From Microbispora rosea subsp. aerata (GTDB taxonomy: Bacteria; Actinomycetota; Actinomycetes; Streptosporangiales; Streptosporangiaceae), in the NCBI RefSeq assembly GCF_014647835.1, contig NZ_BMPY01000011.1:148621-212620 (forward strand): DNA of 64,000 bases. Reading direction: 5' to 3'. Positions within the stretch are counted from its first letter, which is position 1; every line of letters starts with the position of its first letter. The translations under genes and the position numbers were made by a program. The notes under the pieces were generated by a model. It ran no database searches. It worked only from the letters and a program-made list of their open reading frames with translations, and was not told where the DNA came from. This document shows, in pieces, positions 1 through 7,773 of this stretch.

Positions 1-199
1 CGGCGCGCAGGCCCTCGTCGGTGTGGGTGGGCGGCATCCGCACGTCGACCACCACGACATCGGGCCGTTCGCCGGCCACCGCCTCCAGGAGCGCCTCGGC
101 GTCGCCGACCGCGGCCACGACGTCATGGCCTTCCTCCTGCAGCAGCCGCACCAGGCCCTCGCGGAGCAGGGCGGAGTCTTCGGCCAGCATCACGCGCAC
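1..199 (-). CDS. NarL/LuxR-type response regulator (receiver domain only, cut by window edge)
   Basis: The visible 66 residues are the start of a CheY-like receiver domain. The acidic pocket is in MLAEDS (residues 4-9), and the phospho-acceptor Asp52 lies in VVVVDVRMP. The start is a GTG that overlaps the end of the histidine kinase by 10 bases. Two other starts lie 6 and 9 bases further in, but the usual length before the acidic pocket favours the first. In the NarL family the missing C-terminal part would be a helix-turn-helix DNA-binding domain; that half is outside the window, so its target cannot be judged. The cognate kinase is directly upstream and translationally coupled. Confidence 0.88.
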   Translation of the reverse strand, partial: MRVMLAEDSALLREGLVRLLQEEGHDVVAAVGDAEALLEAVAGERPDVVVVDVRMPPTHTDEGLRA

Positions 200-1275
200 G
201 GCAGCTCCGCCTCGATCAGGGTCGGCCCGCCGGGCGGGCTGGTCACAGTGAACCGGCCGTCCAGCGCGGCCACCCGCCGCGCCAGCCCGGTCAGCCCGCC
301 GCCGGCAGGGTCGGCTCCGCCGACGCCGTCGTCCCGTACGCGCACGACGACCATGCTGCCCTCCCGGCGTACGTCGATGGTGACCAGGGTGGCCCGGGAG
401 TGCTTGGCGGCGTTCGTCACGGCCTCGCTGGCCACGAAGTAGGCGGCCGTCTCCACCTGCGCCGGTGGCCGCTCGGGCAGCTCGCAGGTCACCTTGACCG
501 CGACCGCGGCCCGCTCGGCCACCCCGGCCAGCGCCTCCGCCAGCCCGTGCGCGTCTAGCCCCGACGGGTAGACCCGCCAGGCCACCTCGCGCAGCTCCAC
601 CAGGGCCTGCCGGGCCTGCTCGTGGAGCTGTTCCAGCAGCTCGGGACGGCCCCGGCGGGCGCGCCCCGCGAGCATGGACAGCGCCACCAGCCGCTGCTGC
701 ACCCCGTCGTGGAGGTCGCGCTCGATGCGCCGCCGTTCGGCGTCGACCGCCGCGACGACCCCGGCGCGGCTCTCGGTCAGCTCGGTGATCCGCCGCCGCA
801 GCGCCTCGGTCGGGTCCGGCCCGAGGAGGCGTACGGCCAGCCGTCGCTCCAGCACGTCCACCCCCACCAGGCCGGACAGGTCCAGGAAGAGCAGGACGGT
901 GCCCGAGAGGACGGCGTAGGCCAGCAGCGGCGGCGTGGGCAGCATGCCGTCCACCGCCTCTCCCCGGCTCCACGACCAGATCGCCCTGACCGCCAGGACG
1001 ACCCCCACCCCCAGCAGCAGCACCACCATGCCGCCCAGGAGGCCGACGGGCGTCCGCGCGGCCAGGTAGCGCAGCTCGCCGCCCGCGTCGCGGCCCGGCA
1101 GGTCCAGGCGCAGCCGCCGCAGCTCCAGCCGGGTCAGCCACGCCGCCGCCGTCCGTACGGCGGGCCGGTCGGCGAAGGGCGCCGCCACCGGCACGAAGAC
1201 CAACCCCACGAGGGCGGTGACCGCGCCGGCGGTCACCGCACCGACGAGCCGAAGCCCTCTAACCGTCCAGTGCAT
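190..1275 (-). CDS. NarL-family sensor histidine kinase
   Basis: A 361-residue membrane sensor kinase. Hydrophobic segments lie at about residues 8-32, 76-100 and 115-140, followed by a HisKA_3 dimerisation domain with the phospho-acceptor His189 in IERDLHDGVQQ. A C-terminal HATPase domain has the N-box ASEAVTNAAKHS and the glycine-rich DDGVGGADPAGGGLTGL. This is the short actinobacterial DesK/NarL kinase type, which passes phosphate to the LuxR-like regulator encoded next to it. No recognisable extracellular sensor domain is present, so the signal is unknown. Its start overlaps the stop of the upstream DedA gene by 17 bases, so the three genes are probably one transcript. Confidence in the class is high; the signal cannot be inferred. 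Confidence 0.9.
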   Translation of the reverse strand: MHWTVRGLRLVGAVTAGAVTALVGLVFVPVAAPFADRPAVRTAAAWLTRLELRRLRLDLPGRDAGGELRYLAARTPVGLLGGMVVLLLGVGVVLAVRAIWSWSRGEAVDGMLPTPPLLAYAVLSGTVLLFLDLSGLVGVDVLERRLAVRLLGPDPTEALRRRITELTESRAGVVAAVDAERRRIERDLHDGVQQRLVALSMLAGRARRGRPELLEQLHEQARQALVELREVAWRVYPSGLDAHGLAEALAGVAERAAVAVKVTCELPERPPAQVETAAYFVASEAVTNAAKHSRATLVTIDVRREGSMVVVRVRDDGVGGADPAGGGLTGLARRVAALDGRFTVTSPPGGPTLIEAELPCA

Positions 1276-1876
1276 GCCGTCCCTTGCGCCGCTCGCTCAG
1301 CCGTACGCCCACGAAGACCAGCACGGCGAGCGCCACCATGGCGACGACCGCGTTGGTGGCCGCGCCGACGTAGGTCTCCACCAGCGACCAGTTCTCTCCC
1401 AGGGTCCAGCCTGCCAGCACGAAGAGGGTGTTCCAGATGAGGCTGCCGGCCGTGGTCAGGAGCGTGAAGACGCCCAGCGGCATGCGCTCGACCCCGGCGG
1501 GAACGGAGATCAGGCTGCGGAAGATCGGGATCATCCGCCCGAAGAACACCGTCTTGCGCCCGTGCTTGAGAAACCAGGCCTCGGTCTTGACGATGTCCGA
1601 CACCTTGAGCAGCGGGATCCGCGCGGCCAGGGCCAGCGTGCGCTCGCGGCCGAGCAGCGCGCCGGCCCAGTACAGCGCCAGCGCCCCGGCCACGGACCCC
1701 GCCGTGGTCCACAGCAGGACGGCGAACAGGTTCATCTCGCCCCGAGAGGCGGTGAAACCCGCCAGCGGCAGGATCACCTCGCTGGGGAGGGGCGGGAAGA
1801 GGTTCTCCAGCGCGATCGCGATCGCGGCGCCCGGCGCGCCGAGGGTCTCCATGAGGTCGATCAGCCATTCGGTCAT
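1259..1876 (-). CDS. DedA-family (SNARE-associated / VTT domain) membrane protein
   Basis: A 205-residue integral membrane protein with the DedA hallmarks: an early amphipathic helix followed by ENLFPPLPSEVILPLAG (residues about 22-38) and the conserved FFGRMIPIFRSLISVPAG (about 107-124). DedA proteins are thought to be lipid scramblases or undecaprenyl/phosphatidylethanolamine transporters needed for envelope homeostasis; the exact substrate here is not shown by sequence. A longer in-frame reading to 2086 exists, but its extra 70 residues are charged, unlike the family and run into the promoter side. The internal ATG at 1876 gives the normal family length and was chosen. The gene overlaps the following kinase gene. 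Confidence 0.88.
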   Translation of the reverse strand: MTEWLIDLMETLGAPGAAIAIALENLFPPLPSEVILPLAGFTASRGEMNLFAVLLWTTAGSVAGALALYWAGALLGRERTLALAARIPLLKVSDIVKTEAWFLKHGRKTVFFGRMIPIFRSLISVPAGVERMPLGVFTLLTTAGSLIWNTLFVLAGWTLGENWSLVETYVGAATNAVVAMVALAVLVFVGVRLSERRKGRHALDG

Positions 1877-2130
1877 GCCCGGGAGCCTAGAAACGGCCGA
1901 CCTGCGGCCACCATGAGGCGCATGGCCGTTCACAGGTGTGGAAAACCACAGGGCCCGGATCCGCGCACGTGACGGCCCCGGCCGCACGAAAACGTTCAAG
2001 CGGCCACTCCCCGGGAGTCGAAAAGTTTCCGGACGATCTGTCGGATTTGTCGAGGCTGGAGGGCCGTTGACTCGCCCGTACCGCACGTTGTAGGCGGCGA
2101 TCCCCGTGAACTCACTGGTGATTGTGCCTC

Positions 2131-2159
2131 TTGACGTACAACTAGCGGCTTCCTATGGT
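2131..2159 (+). promoter_or_regulatory. Sigma70-type promoter of the CE4-xylanase operon
   Basis: TTGACG (2131-2136), a 17-base spacer and TATGGT (2154-2159) form a close match to the housekeeping actinobacterial promoter. It implies a start of transcription near 2166, so a gene start at the in-frame ATG 2155 is impossible and the downstream ATG at 2215 is preferred. Confidence 0.7.
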
Positions 2160-2167
2160 CTGCATTA

Positions 2168-2194
2168 CTTTCGTAACGCGACCGAAACTTTCGG
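2168..2194 (+). promoter_or_regulatory. Palindromic operator candidate (xylanase type, CGAAA-N-TTTCG)
   Basis: CCGAAACTTTCGG (2182-2194) is a perfect 6+1+6 inverted repeat placed just after the predicted transcription start. It is preceded by a further half site CTTTCG (2168-2173), spaced like a third arm. A related GAAAAGTTTC stretch lies upstream at 2020-2029. Motifs of the GAAA-N-TTTC kind are known in front of xylanase genes in several actinomycetes, where a LacI-type repressor is thought to bind. The position (roadblock after the promoter) fits repression of the deacetylase-xylanase operon. No repressor gene is adjacent. Confidence 0.6.
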
Positions 2195-2214
2195 ACATCG
2201 TCGTCGTTTCGGAG

Positions 2215-2922
2215 ATGGAGTCATCGTGGTCAACCGACGCCGGCGCCCACGCAGGCCACGCAGTTCCACCGGCCGCGACGGGTCTGCCGCCCGGCATGGC
2301 GCATCCGGCCCCGCCGGGCACGCCGACCCCCACGGTCGTCGACTCGACCCGCGGCGGCGGGAGGTCGGTGAGCTTCACCTTCGACGACGGCCCGAATCCC
2401 CCCGACACACTGCGCCTGCTCGGCGTGCTGCGCAGGCATCGCGTGGAGGCCGTCTTCTGCCTGTGGGGCGATCATGTGCGGCGGCACCCGGAGGTCGTCC
2501 GGCGGATCGCCGCCGACGGGCACACGCTGTGCAATCACGGCATGCACCACGACGACATGGCGTCCTGGCCGGCGGAGCGCATCCGCGCCGACCTGCTGAA
2601 GACGAGCGCCGCCATCCGCGCGGCGGTGCCGGGGGCGCGCATTCCGTACTTCCGGGCCCCGTACGGCAGATGGGGGCAGACGCCGGCCGTCGCGGCCGAT
2701 CTCGGCATGCGGGCGCTGGGCTGGCGGCTGGCCGTCGGCGACTGGGAATCGCCGGGCACCGCCGAGCTGATTCGCCGCCTGAGAGAAGGGATCACACCGG
2801 GGGCGGTGGTCCTGATGCACGACGGCGGCGGGGACCGGAGCCAGACCGTCGACGCCGTCGACGCGATCATCCCCGTGCTCAGGTCCGAGGGATGGCGCCT
2901 GTCGCTGCCCGCCCGGGGCTGA
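2215..2922 (+). CDS. Polysaccharide deacetylase, NodB/CE4 family
   Basis: A 235-residue protein. After a Pro/Ala-rich N-terminus of about 50 residues it has a NodB homology domain with motif 1 TFDDGP (residues 55-60), a His-rich motif 2 in CNHGMHHDD (106-114), motif 3 FRAPYGRWG (about 143-151) and a late LMHDGGG. CE4 enzymes use a metal held by Asp-His-His to remove N- or O-acetyl groups from chitin, peptidoglycan or xylan. Being 51 bases upstream of a GH10 xylanase in one operon suggests an acetylxylan esterase role (inference). No signal peptide is visible from either candidate start, which is odd beside a secreted xylanase. The start was chosen because the promoter -10 box covers the earlier ATG; its ribosome-binding site is weak. 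Confidence 0.8.
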   Translation: MESSWSTDAGAHAGHAVPPAATGLPPGMAHPAPPGTPTPTVVDSTRGGGRSVSFTFDDGPNPPDTLRLLGVLRRHRVEAVFCLWGDHVRRHPEVVRRIAADGHTLCNHGMHHDDMASWPAERIRADLLKTSAAIRAAVPGARIPYFRAPYGRWGQTPAVAADLGMRALGWRLAVGDWESPGTAELIRRLREGITPGAVVLMHDGGGDRSQTVDAVDAIIPVLRSEGWRLSLPARG

Positions 2923-2973
2923 CCTGACCGCAGCACCCTTCAACCCCCCGTTTCTCACCCCCGAGGAGTTGCT

Positions 2974-4131
2974 TTGTTGCGTTCCGCACTGTCTATCGGC
3001 GTCCTGAGCGCCACGGTTCTGCTGAGCGGGGTGGCTCTCACCGGCTCGGCCGCGGCCGAGCCCGGCGGCGCCGCTCCCGCGCACGGCCCCGCCCACTCCC
3101 AGCACAACCGCCCCCCGGCGGACTCGCTGCGCGCCCTCGGCGACCGCATCGGCCTGCGCATCGGCACCGCGGTGAACATGGACGAGCTCGGCAGCAACGC
3201 CGAGTACACCCGGATCACGGCCGAGCAGTTCTCCAGCGTCACCGCCGAGAACGTGATGAAGTGGGAGGCGGTGGAGCCCACCCGCGGCCAGTACGACTGG
3301 GCCGCGGCCGACCGGCTGATCGACTTCGCGAAGAAGAACAAGCAGCTCGTCCGCGGCCACACGCTGGTGTGGCACAGCCAGCTGCCCCAGTGGCTCTCCT
3401 CCGACGGCTACAACACCACCCTGTCGAACAGCGAGCTGAAGGCCCTGCTCAAGAAGCACGTCCAGGACCAGGTGCGGCACTTCAAGGGCAAGATCTGGCA
3501 GTGGGACGTCGTCAACGAGGCGTTCGACGACAACGGCAAGCCCCGCGAGACCATCTGGTACAAGGCGTGGGGCGGCCTCGGCTACATCGCCGACGCCTTC
3601 CGCTGGGCCCGTGAGGCCGACCCCAAGGCCCTGCTGTTCTACAACGACTACAACCTCGAGTTCACCGGGCCGAAGAGCAACGCGGTGTACGACTTCGTCA
3701 AGACGCTCAAGGCCCAGCGCGTGCCCATCGACGGCGTCGGCTTCCAGGGCCACCTCGCCACCCAGTACGGCTTCCCCGACCTGGAGAACAACCTGCGGCG
3801 CTTCGCGGACCTCGGCCTGAAGGTGGCCGAGACCGAGGTGGACGTCCGTACGTTCACCGAGACCGAGAACGTGAACACCCCGACCAACCCGCTGGCGCCG
3901 TACGCCCAGGAGAGCTACTGGTCCCGCGCCCTGAAGGCCTGCCTGGCGGTGCGCGAGTGCATCTCGTTCACCCCGTGGGGCTTCGGCGACACCTACTCCT
4001 GGATCCCCGGCTGGTTCAAGGACCCGCAGGAGGGCGCCGCTCTGCTGTACGACGGCGACCTGAAGCCCAAGTCGCAGTACTACGTGATCCAGCAGGACCT
4101 CGCCCTCGCCGCCGGCGCCCCGCGCCGCTGA
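2974..4131 (+). CDS. Secreted endo-1,4-beta-xylanase, glycoside hydrolase family 10
   Basis: A 385-residue protein starting with TTG, decided by a GAGGAG ribosome-binding site at 2963-2968. Residues 1-28 form a Sec signal peptide ending SAAAE. The rest is a single GH10 barrel without a carbohydrate-binding module. The general acid/base is Glu182 in WDVVNEAFDD and the nucleophile is Glu288 in AETEVDV; the substrate-binding HTLVWHSQLPQWL lies at residues 129-141. The enzyme cuts the beta-1,4-xylose backbone outside the cell. It follows the CE4 gene in the same operon, so deacetylation and cleavage of acetylated xylan may be coordinated. A strong hairpin terminator follows. Confidence 0.95.
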   Translation: MLRSALSIGVLSATVLLSGVALTGSAAAEPGGAAPAHGPAHSQHNRPPADSLRALGDRIGLRIGTAVNMDELGSNAEYTRITAEQFSSVTAENVMKWEAVEPTRGQYDWAAADRLIDFAKKNKQLVRGHTLVWHSQLPQWLSSDGYNTTLSNSELKALLKKHVQDQVRHFKGKIWQWDVVNEAFDDNGKPRETIWYKAWGGLGYIADAFRWAREADPKALLFYNDYNLEFTGPKSNAVYDFVKTLKAQRVPIDGVGFQGHLATQYGFPDLENNLRRFADLGLKVAETEVDVRTFTETENVNTPTNPLAPYAQESYWSRALKACLAVRECISFTPWGFGDTYSWIPGWFKDPQEGAALLYDGDLKPKSQYYVIQQDLALAAGAPRR

Positions 4132-4152
4132 CGCAGGGCCGTACGTGACCCA

Positions 4153-4189
4153 CGCCCGGGGCCGCGCCCGTCAGGTGCGGCCCCGGGCG
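4153..4189. terminator. Bidirectional hairpin terminator
   Basis: A perfect 13-base stem (CGCCCGGGGCCGC at 4153-4165, its complement at 4177-4189) with an 11-base loop, between the convergent xylanase and MerR genes. There is no long T-run, as is common for terminators in high-GC actinobacteria. Confidence 0.75.
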
Positions 4190-4232
4190 CCGTGCGTGTG
4201 ACGGGTACGCCGTGGCGAGCGAACGGCGTACG

Positions 4233-5234
4233 TCACCGGGCGTCGCCGCGCAGCTTGAGAATGTACGCCGCGGTGAGCGCGACGGCACGGTCGTCGTCGT
4301 GCGACAGCTCCGCGAGCGCCCCCGAGGTCGTCGGCCCCGGGATGTCCGCGAGCGCCTGGGTCAGCCGCAGCCGTACGGGCGCCGGGACGGCGTCGTCGGC
4401 GAGGCGGTCGACGAGCCCGGCGGCGATCCGCTCCGCCGACGCGGGGTCACCCGCCAGCCCGCTGAGCGCGTCGGCCGCGTCGGTGTCGTTCACCCCGTCG
4501 ACGATCATGTCGATGAGCGTCGGGACCGCGTCGGCCACGCCACGCGCCCCCAGCGTCAAGGCCGCATACCTGCGGACCACGAGGTCGGGATTGGTGAGCG
4601 CGTCCCGCAGCAGTTCGGTCGACGCGGCGCTCGGAATCTCGGCGATGGACTGCACGGCCCGCTTGCGCACCTCGGCCACCGGCGAGCCGAGGCCCTCCGC
4701 CAGCGGCCCCAACGCGGCGTCGCCCGACCGCGCCAGAGCCCAGCGAAGGGCTCCGGCGACGTTCGGGTCCGTCTCGCACAACACCGCCTCGGCCAGGGCC
4801 TCCGCCGGAACCTGCGCGTCTGAGGACAGGGCCGCCCGCTGGCGCTTGCCCGCGCTCTCCGACCCCAGCGCCTGCAGGAGCGCGACGATCCGCAGGACGT
4901 CCTCCCAGTCGGCCGGTTCCGCGGCGTCGATCCGAAGCAGCCGCGTGAGCAGCTCCGTCTCGGCCGCGATGCGTTCCCGGGTCTGGCGGATGAGATCGTG
5001 GACGAGCTCCGACGGTGTGAAGCCGGGATCGTCCAGCGCGCGCCCGACCTCACGCAGCGACAGCCCCAGCGACCGCAGGATCTCGATGTGGAAGATCCGC
5101 TGGATGTCCTCGGCGGAGTATTCCCGATAGCCGGACCCGGTGCGGCCAGTCGGCCGCACCAGGCCGAGCGACTCGTAGTGCCGGAGCATGCGGGCGCTGA
5201 CCCCTGACCGTCGTGCCACGTCACCGATCAGCAC
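4233..5234 (-). CDS. MerR-family regulator fused to HEAT repeats
   Basis: A 333-residue protein with an N-terminal MerR winged helix (residues 1-70: IGDVARRSGVSARMLRHYE, then YREYSAEDIQRI) and a dimerisation helix. Several degenerate HEAT/armadillo repeats follow from about residue 120 onward (ALRWALARSGDAALGPLAEG, EVRKRAVQSIAEIP, LVVRRYAALTLGARG and more). MerR proteins untwist promoters with long spacers. Here the usual small-ligand domain is replaced by a protein-binding alpha-solenoid, so the effector may be a protein (inference). It starts 6 bases after the stop of the HEAT gene. A MerR-type promoter at 5931-5961 precedes the pair, implying autoregulation. The GTG start is placed by the beginning of the winged helix. 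Confidence 0.85.
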   Translation of the reverse strand: MLIGDVARRSGVSARMLRHYESLGLVRPTGRTGSGYREYSAEDIQRIFHIEILRSLGLSLREVGRALDDPGFTPSELVHDLIRQTRERIAAETELLTRLLRIDAAEPADWEDVLRIVALLQALGSESAGKRQRAALSSDAQVPAEALAEAVLCETDPNVAGALRWALARSGDAALGPLAEGLGSPVAEVRKRAVQSIAEIPSAASTELLRDALTNPDLVVRRYAALTLGARGVADAVPTLIDMIVDGVNDTDAADALSGLAGDPASAERIAAGLVDRLADDAVPAPVRLRLTQALADIPGPTTSGALAELSHDDDRAVALTAAYILKLRGDAR

Positions 5235-5240
5235 CGCATG

Positions 5241-5909
5241 TCACCCCGCATGGCTCGCCGTCCCGAGGACCGAGACGCGCTTGGCCTCCTCGATCGCGAA
5301 CTCGAACCCCGCCTCCGGGTCACGCCACAGCCGCTCCGTGGCGGTCGCGTGCAGGCGTACCCCCGGATCGGGGTCCGTCATCGCGGCGCGCAGCACGGGC
5401 AGGATCACCTCGCCGAGCGCGATCAGCGCCCGGCTGAGGCTCAGCCGCGTCTCACGCCCGCCGCGGCCGAGCTGCGTCGCCAGCACCTCCGCCAGCCCGG
5501 GCTTGTCGTCCTCGGGCACGAGCACGACCGCTGCCCGCCAGGCGCTGCGCGCCACCTCGTCGTCGGCGTCGGTCAGCAGCTCCCGCGTGATCGCCGGCCA
5601 AGCCCGCCGGTCCCCGACCTTGGACAGCGTGTGCAACGCCTGGCTGCGTGCCTGCGTACGCTCCGAGCCGAGCTGCTCGACGAGCTTCGGGACCGTCACC
5701 GACGCCGGATGGCGGGTGAGCGCCCACGTGAGCATGTCGCGTACGTAGAAGTCGGGCTCGACCGCGCACCGCTCGATGAGCTTGTCGACGTACGACGGGT
5801 CCGGGGTCGTGCCGATCGCCAGCACGGCCTGCAGCCGCACCGAGGCGCTGTCGTCCTCCAGCCCTCGCAGCGCTCGCGTCGTGTTCGTGTTCTCTTCCGG
5901 CATGGCCAT
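5241..5909 (-). CDS. HEAT-repeat protein, partner of the MerR-HEAT regulator
   Basis: A 222-residue all-helical protein made of about five HEAT repeats (SASVRLQAVLAIGTTPDP, PDFYVRDMLTWALTRHP, and others). There is no catalytic motif, signal peptide or membrane segment. The ATG was chosen because a perfect AGGAGGT lies at 5917-5923, seven bases before it; a longer reading to 5930 would bury that site. HEAT solenoids bind proteins or nucleic acid. The tight coupling to a MerR gene that carries the same repeat type suggests the two interact or share a partner (inference). A decayed partial copy of this gene lies at 7774-8047. Confidence 0.8.
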   Translation of the reverse strand: MAMPEENTNTTRALRGLEDDSASVRLQAVLAIGTTPDPSYVDKLIERCAVEPDFYVRDMLTWALTRHPASVTVPKLVEQLGSERTQARSQALHTLSKVGDRRAWPAITRELLTDADDEVARSAWRAAVVLVPEDDKPGLAEVLATQLGRGGRETRLSLSRALIALGEVILPVLRAAMTDPDPGVRLHATATERLWRDPEAGFEFAIEEAKRVSVLGTASHAG

Positions 5910-5930
5910 CGGGACCACCTCCTCGGCCAC

Positions 5931-5961
5931 AGTGAAGGGCTTGTCACTGTGTCAAGGTCAA
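5931..5961 (-). promoter_or_regulatory. MerR-type promoter/operator of the HEAT-MerR operon
   Basis: Read on the minus strand, a -35 box TTGACC (5956-5961) and a -10 box TTCACT (5931-5936) are 19 bases apart, the lengthened spacer typical of MerR targets. The spacer holds a near-perfect dyad CTTGACACAGTGACAAG (5940-5956; one mismatched pair). This arrangement supports autoregulation by the MerR-HEAT protein. Confidence 0.7.
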
Positions 5962-6150
5962 GCGCGCGCGGATACGCCAGAGCTCCAGCCGGCTCGGGCC
6001 CGAGCGCAGCCGGCCGCTTGCCCTGCAGGTAGTAATCCAGGACCTCGGCGGCGAGCGACGACGGTGACGGCCTGGTCATGGCGGCAAGCATGACCAGATC
6101 ACGGCGACGGGATCAACGCGATTATCGAGAGCCGGATGACGGCCGCTGTG

Positions 6151-6200
6151 ATTCACGCGCATTCTTGCGACGTCTTGCGACTTCACGCGACTTCTCGCGG
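6151..6200. repeat. Five phased 10-bp direct repeats
   Basis: Five consecutive 10-base units (consensus roughly MTTCWYGCGM, where W is A/T, Y is C/T and M is A/C) run without a gap. Exactly one helical turn separates them, so all copies face the same side of the DNA. They end about 105 bases before the 410-residue orphan gene and may be an activator or nucleoid-protein binding site. Confidence 0.65.
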
Positions 6201-6306
6201 CAAATGCGGGCAGGCCGGGGCGCGCGAAGGTAGCGTCGGAGGCGTCAAGATCTTTTCGATGGGCGTGTGAGAACTTCCGCGCCGACACCTTCATCAGGAG
6301 CCGGCA

Positions 6307-7539
6307 ATGGGTGACGAAATCGAGCTGATCAGCGACGGCGACGGCCTGACCGTCATCGGAAGTCCGAAGGCCGTCGATCGCTTCCTCGCCTCCGAAGGAC
6401 TGTCGGCCAAAGACCTGCCACTGGACAGGCTCAAATCCACCATCCGCACCGCGGCCGAGGCCGCGCAGACGGGGTCCGAAATCGTGTCCAAAACGGGCCG
6501 CTGGGTGAAGTTGACCGAGCAGTCCGCGGAAGCTCTCAAGAAGTACAAGCTGATGAAAGGCCCGAATTCGGATGTCAGCCGCGCCGTTTTGACGGAGAAC
6601 GGCAAGATCAAGGGGCTTCTCCAATTGGCGACACCCGGATCGCTTCTGGCCAACCCGGCGCTTCTGGCCGGCGTCGCGGGGCTCATGGCACAGCTCGCCA
6701 TGCGGGACGCCATGGAAGAGATCACCGACTATCTCGCCGCGATCGACAAGAAGGTCGACGACGTGCTCCGCGGCCAGAAAGACGCGGTGCTGGCGGACAT
6801 GATCGGAGCGGGCCTCGTCATCGACGAGGCCATGACCGCCCGGGAGCAGGTGGGCCGGGTGTCCGAGATCACCTGGTCGAAGGTGCAGGCCACGTCGATG
6901 ACGATCGCGCGAACCCAGGCGTACGCGTTGCGTCAGCTCGACGCGCTCGCCGAGAAGCTGGAGAGCACGACCAATATCGGTGATCTCGCCAAGGTGTCCA
7001 AGGACGCGGAGTCGGCGGTTCGGGAGTGGCTCGCCGTTCTGGCCCGTTGTTTCCAACTGCAGGACGCGGTCGCCGTATTGGAACTCGACCGGGTCCTGGA
7101 CGCGTCTCCGGAGGAGCTGGACCGGCACCGCATCGCGCTCAAGACCGCCCGGCAGAACCGGATGGAACTCATCTCACAGAGCACCGAGCGTTTGATGGCT
7201 CGCATCACCGCCGCCGTCGCCACGGCCAACAAGAAGGTGCTGCTGCACCCGACCGCGTCCCCGGCCGTGGTGCATTCAAGTAACAATGTCACGGTCGCCG
7301 TGGCCGACTTCCAGAAGCGACTCGGAATTGAGGGCGGCCGGCAATTGATGGAAGCGAGACGATGGACGGATGCGGCCACGGAGGTGAAGGACAAGGCGCT
7401 CGAGACGGGAGCGGAGGGCCTCAACGCCGCCATGCGCATCGGTAACGAGACCGTCGACATAGCCAAATCGGTGACGGAGAAGCTTTCCAGCGGAATCGCC
7501 GAACAAGTGCTCCGCCTGCGCGGAAACAAGGAAGGCTGA
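6307..7539 (+). CDS. Conserved hypothetical helical protein (410 aa)
   Basis: Not recognised as a member of a characterised family. It is a 410-residue, mostly helical protein with no signal peptide. There is a small mixed region at residues 1-45, one hydrophobic stretch around residues 103-125 (LLANPALLAGVAGLMAQLAM) that could be a buried or membrane hairpin, and long amphipathic helices after it (TARTQAYAL-like and ALKTARQNRMELISQ). A hydrophilic tail ends the protein. AGGAG lies six bases before the ATG. Third codon positions contain more A/T than in its neighbours, and the surroundings include a pseudogene and repeats, consistent with an accessory gene. The helical layout with one hydrophobic hairpin vaguely recalls alpha-pore-forming proteins, but that is speculation. 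Confidence 0.75.
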   Translation: MGDEIELISDGDGLTVIGSPKAVDRFLASEGLSAKDLPLDRLKSTIRTAAEAAQTGSEIVSKTGRWVKLTEQSAEALKKYKLMKGPNSDVSRAVLTENGKIKGLLQLATPGSLLANPALLAGVAGLMAQLAMRDAMEEITDYLAAIDKKVDDVLRGQKDAVLADMIGAGLVIDEAMTAREQVGRVSEITWSKVQATSMTIARTQAYALRQLDALAEKLESTTNIGDLAKVSKDAESAVREWLAVLARCFQLQDAVAVLELDRVLDASPEELDRHRIALKTARQNRMELISQSTERLMARITAAVATANKKVLLHPTASPAVVHSSNNVTVAVADFQKRLGIEGGRQLMEARRWTDAATEVKDKALETGAEGLNAAMRIGNETVDIAKSVTEKLSSGIAEQVLRLRGNKEG

Positions 7540-7586
7540 GACACCGGCACGAATGCGCCCGCGGCACGCCATATTGCCGCCAATCT

Positions 7587-7764
7587 CAGCCCCGGCGGAC
7601 CACCAGGCTCAGCCCCGTTGGCCACCACCCGCCGGTCCGTCCAGCGCAGCCCTGCCGGGCCACCGACTCGACCCCACCTCGCCCCGCTGGATCACCAACC
7701 TCAGCCCTGCCGGGCCGCGAATCTGAGCTCCACCGGGCCAACAAGCCCAGCCCTGCCGGCCGGA
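7587..7764. repeat. Degenerate GC-rich repeats (CAGCCCTGCCGGGCCACC-like)
   Basis: At least five imperfect copies of an element close to CAGCCCTGCCGGGCCACC, spaced about 22-50 bases apart, fill the region between the 410-residue gene and the HEAT pseudogene. No convincing reading frame crosses it. Confidence 0.6.
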
Positions 7765-7773
7765 TTTCCTGCG

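Noticed and set aside
2230-3753. Long minus-strand frame opposite the CE4 and xylanase genes.
   Set aside because: It is the antisense shadow of two strongly supported genes; its product is low-complexity and unlike any family.
5910-6091. Possible short gene upstream of the HEAT gene (EVLDYYLQGKRPAALG).
   Set aside because: The frame runs out of phase into the HEAT gene and crosses its promoter and operator.
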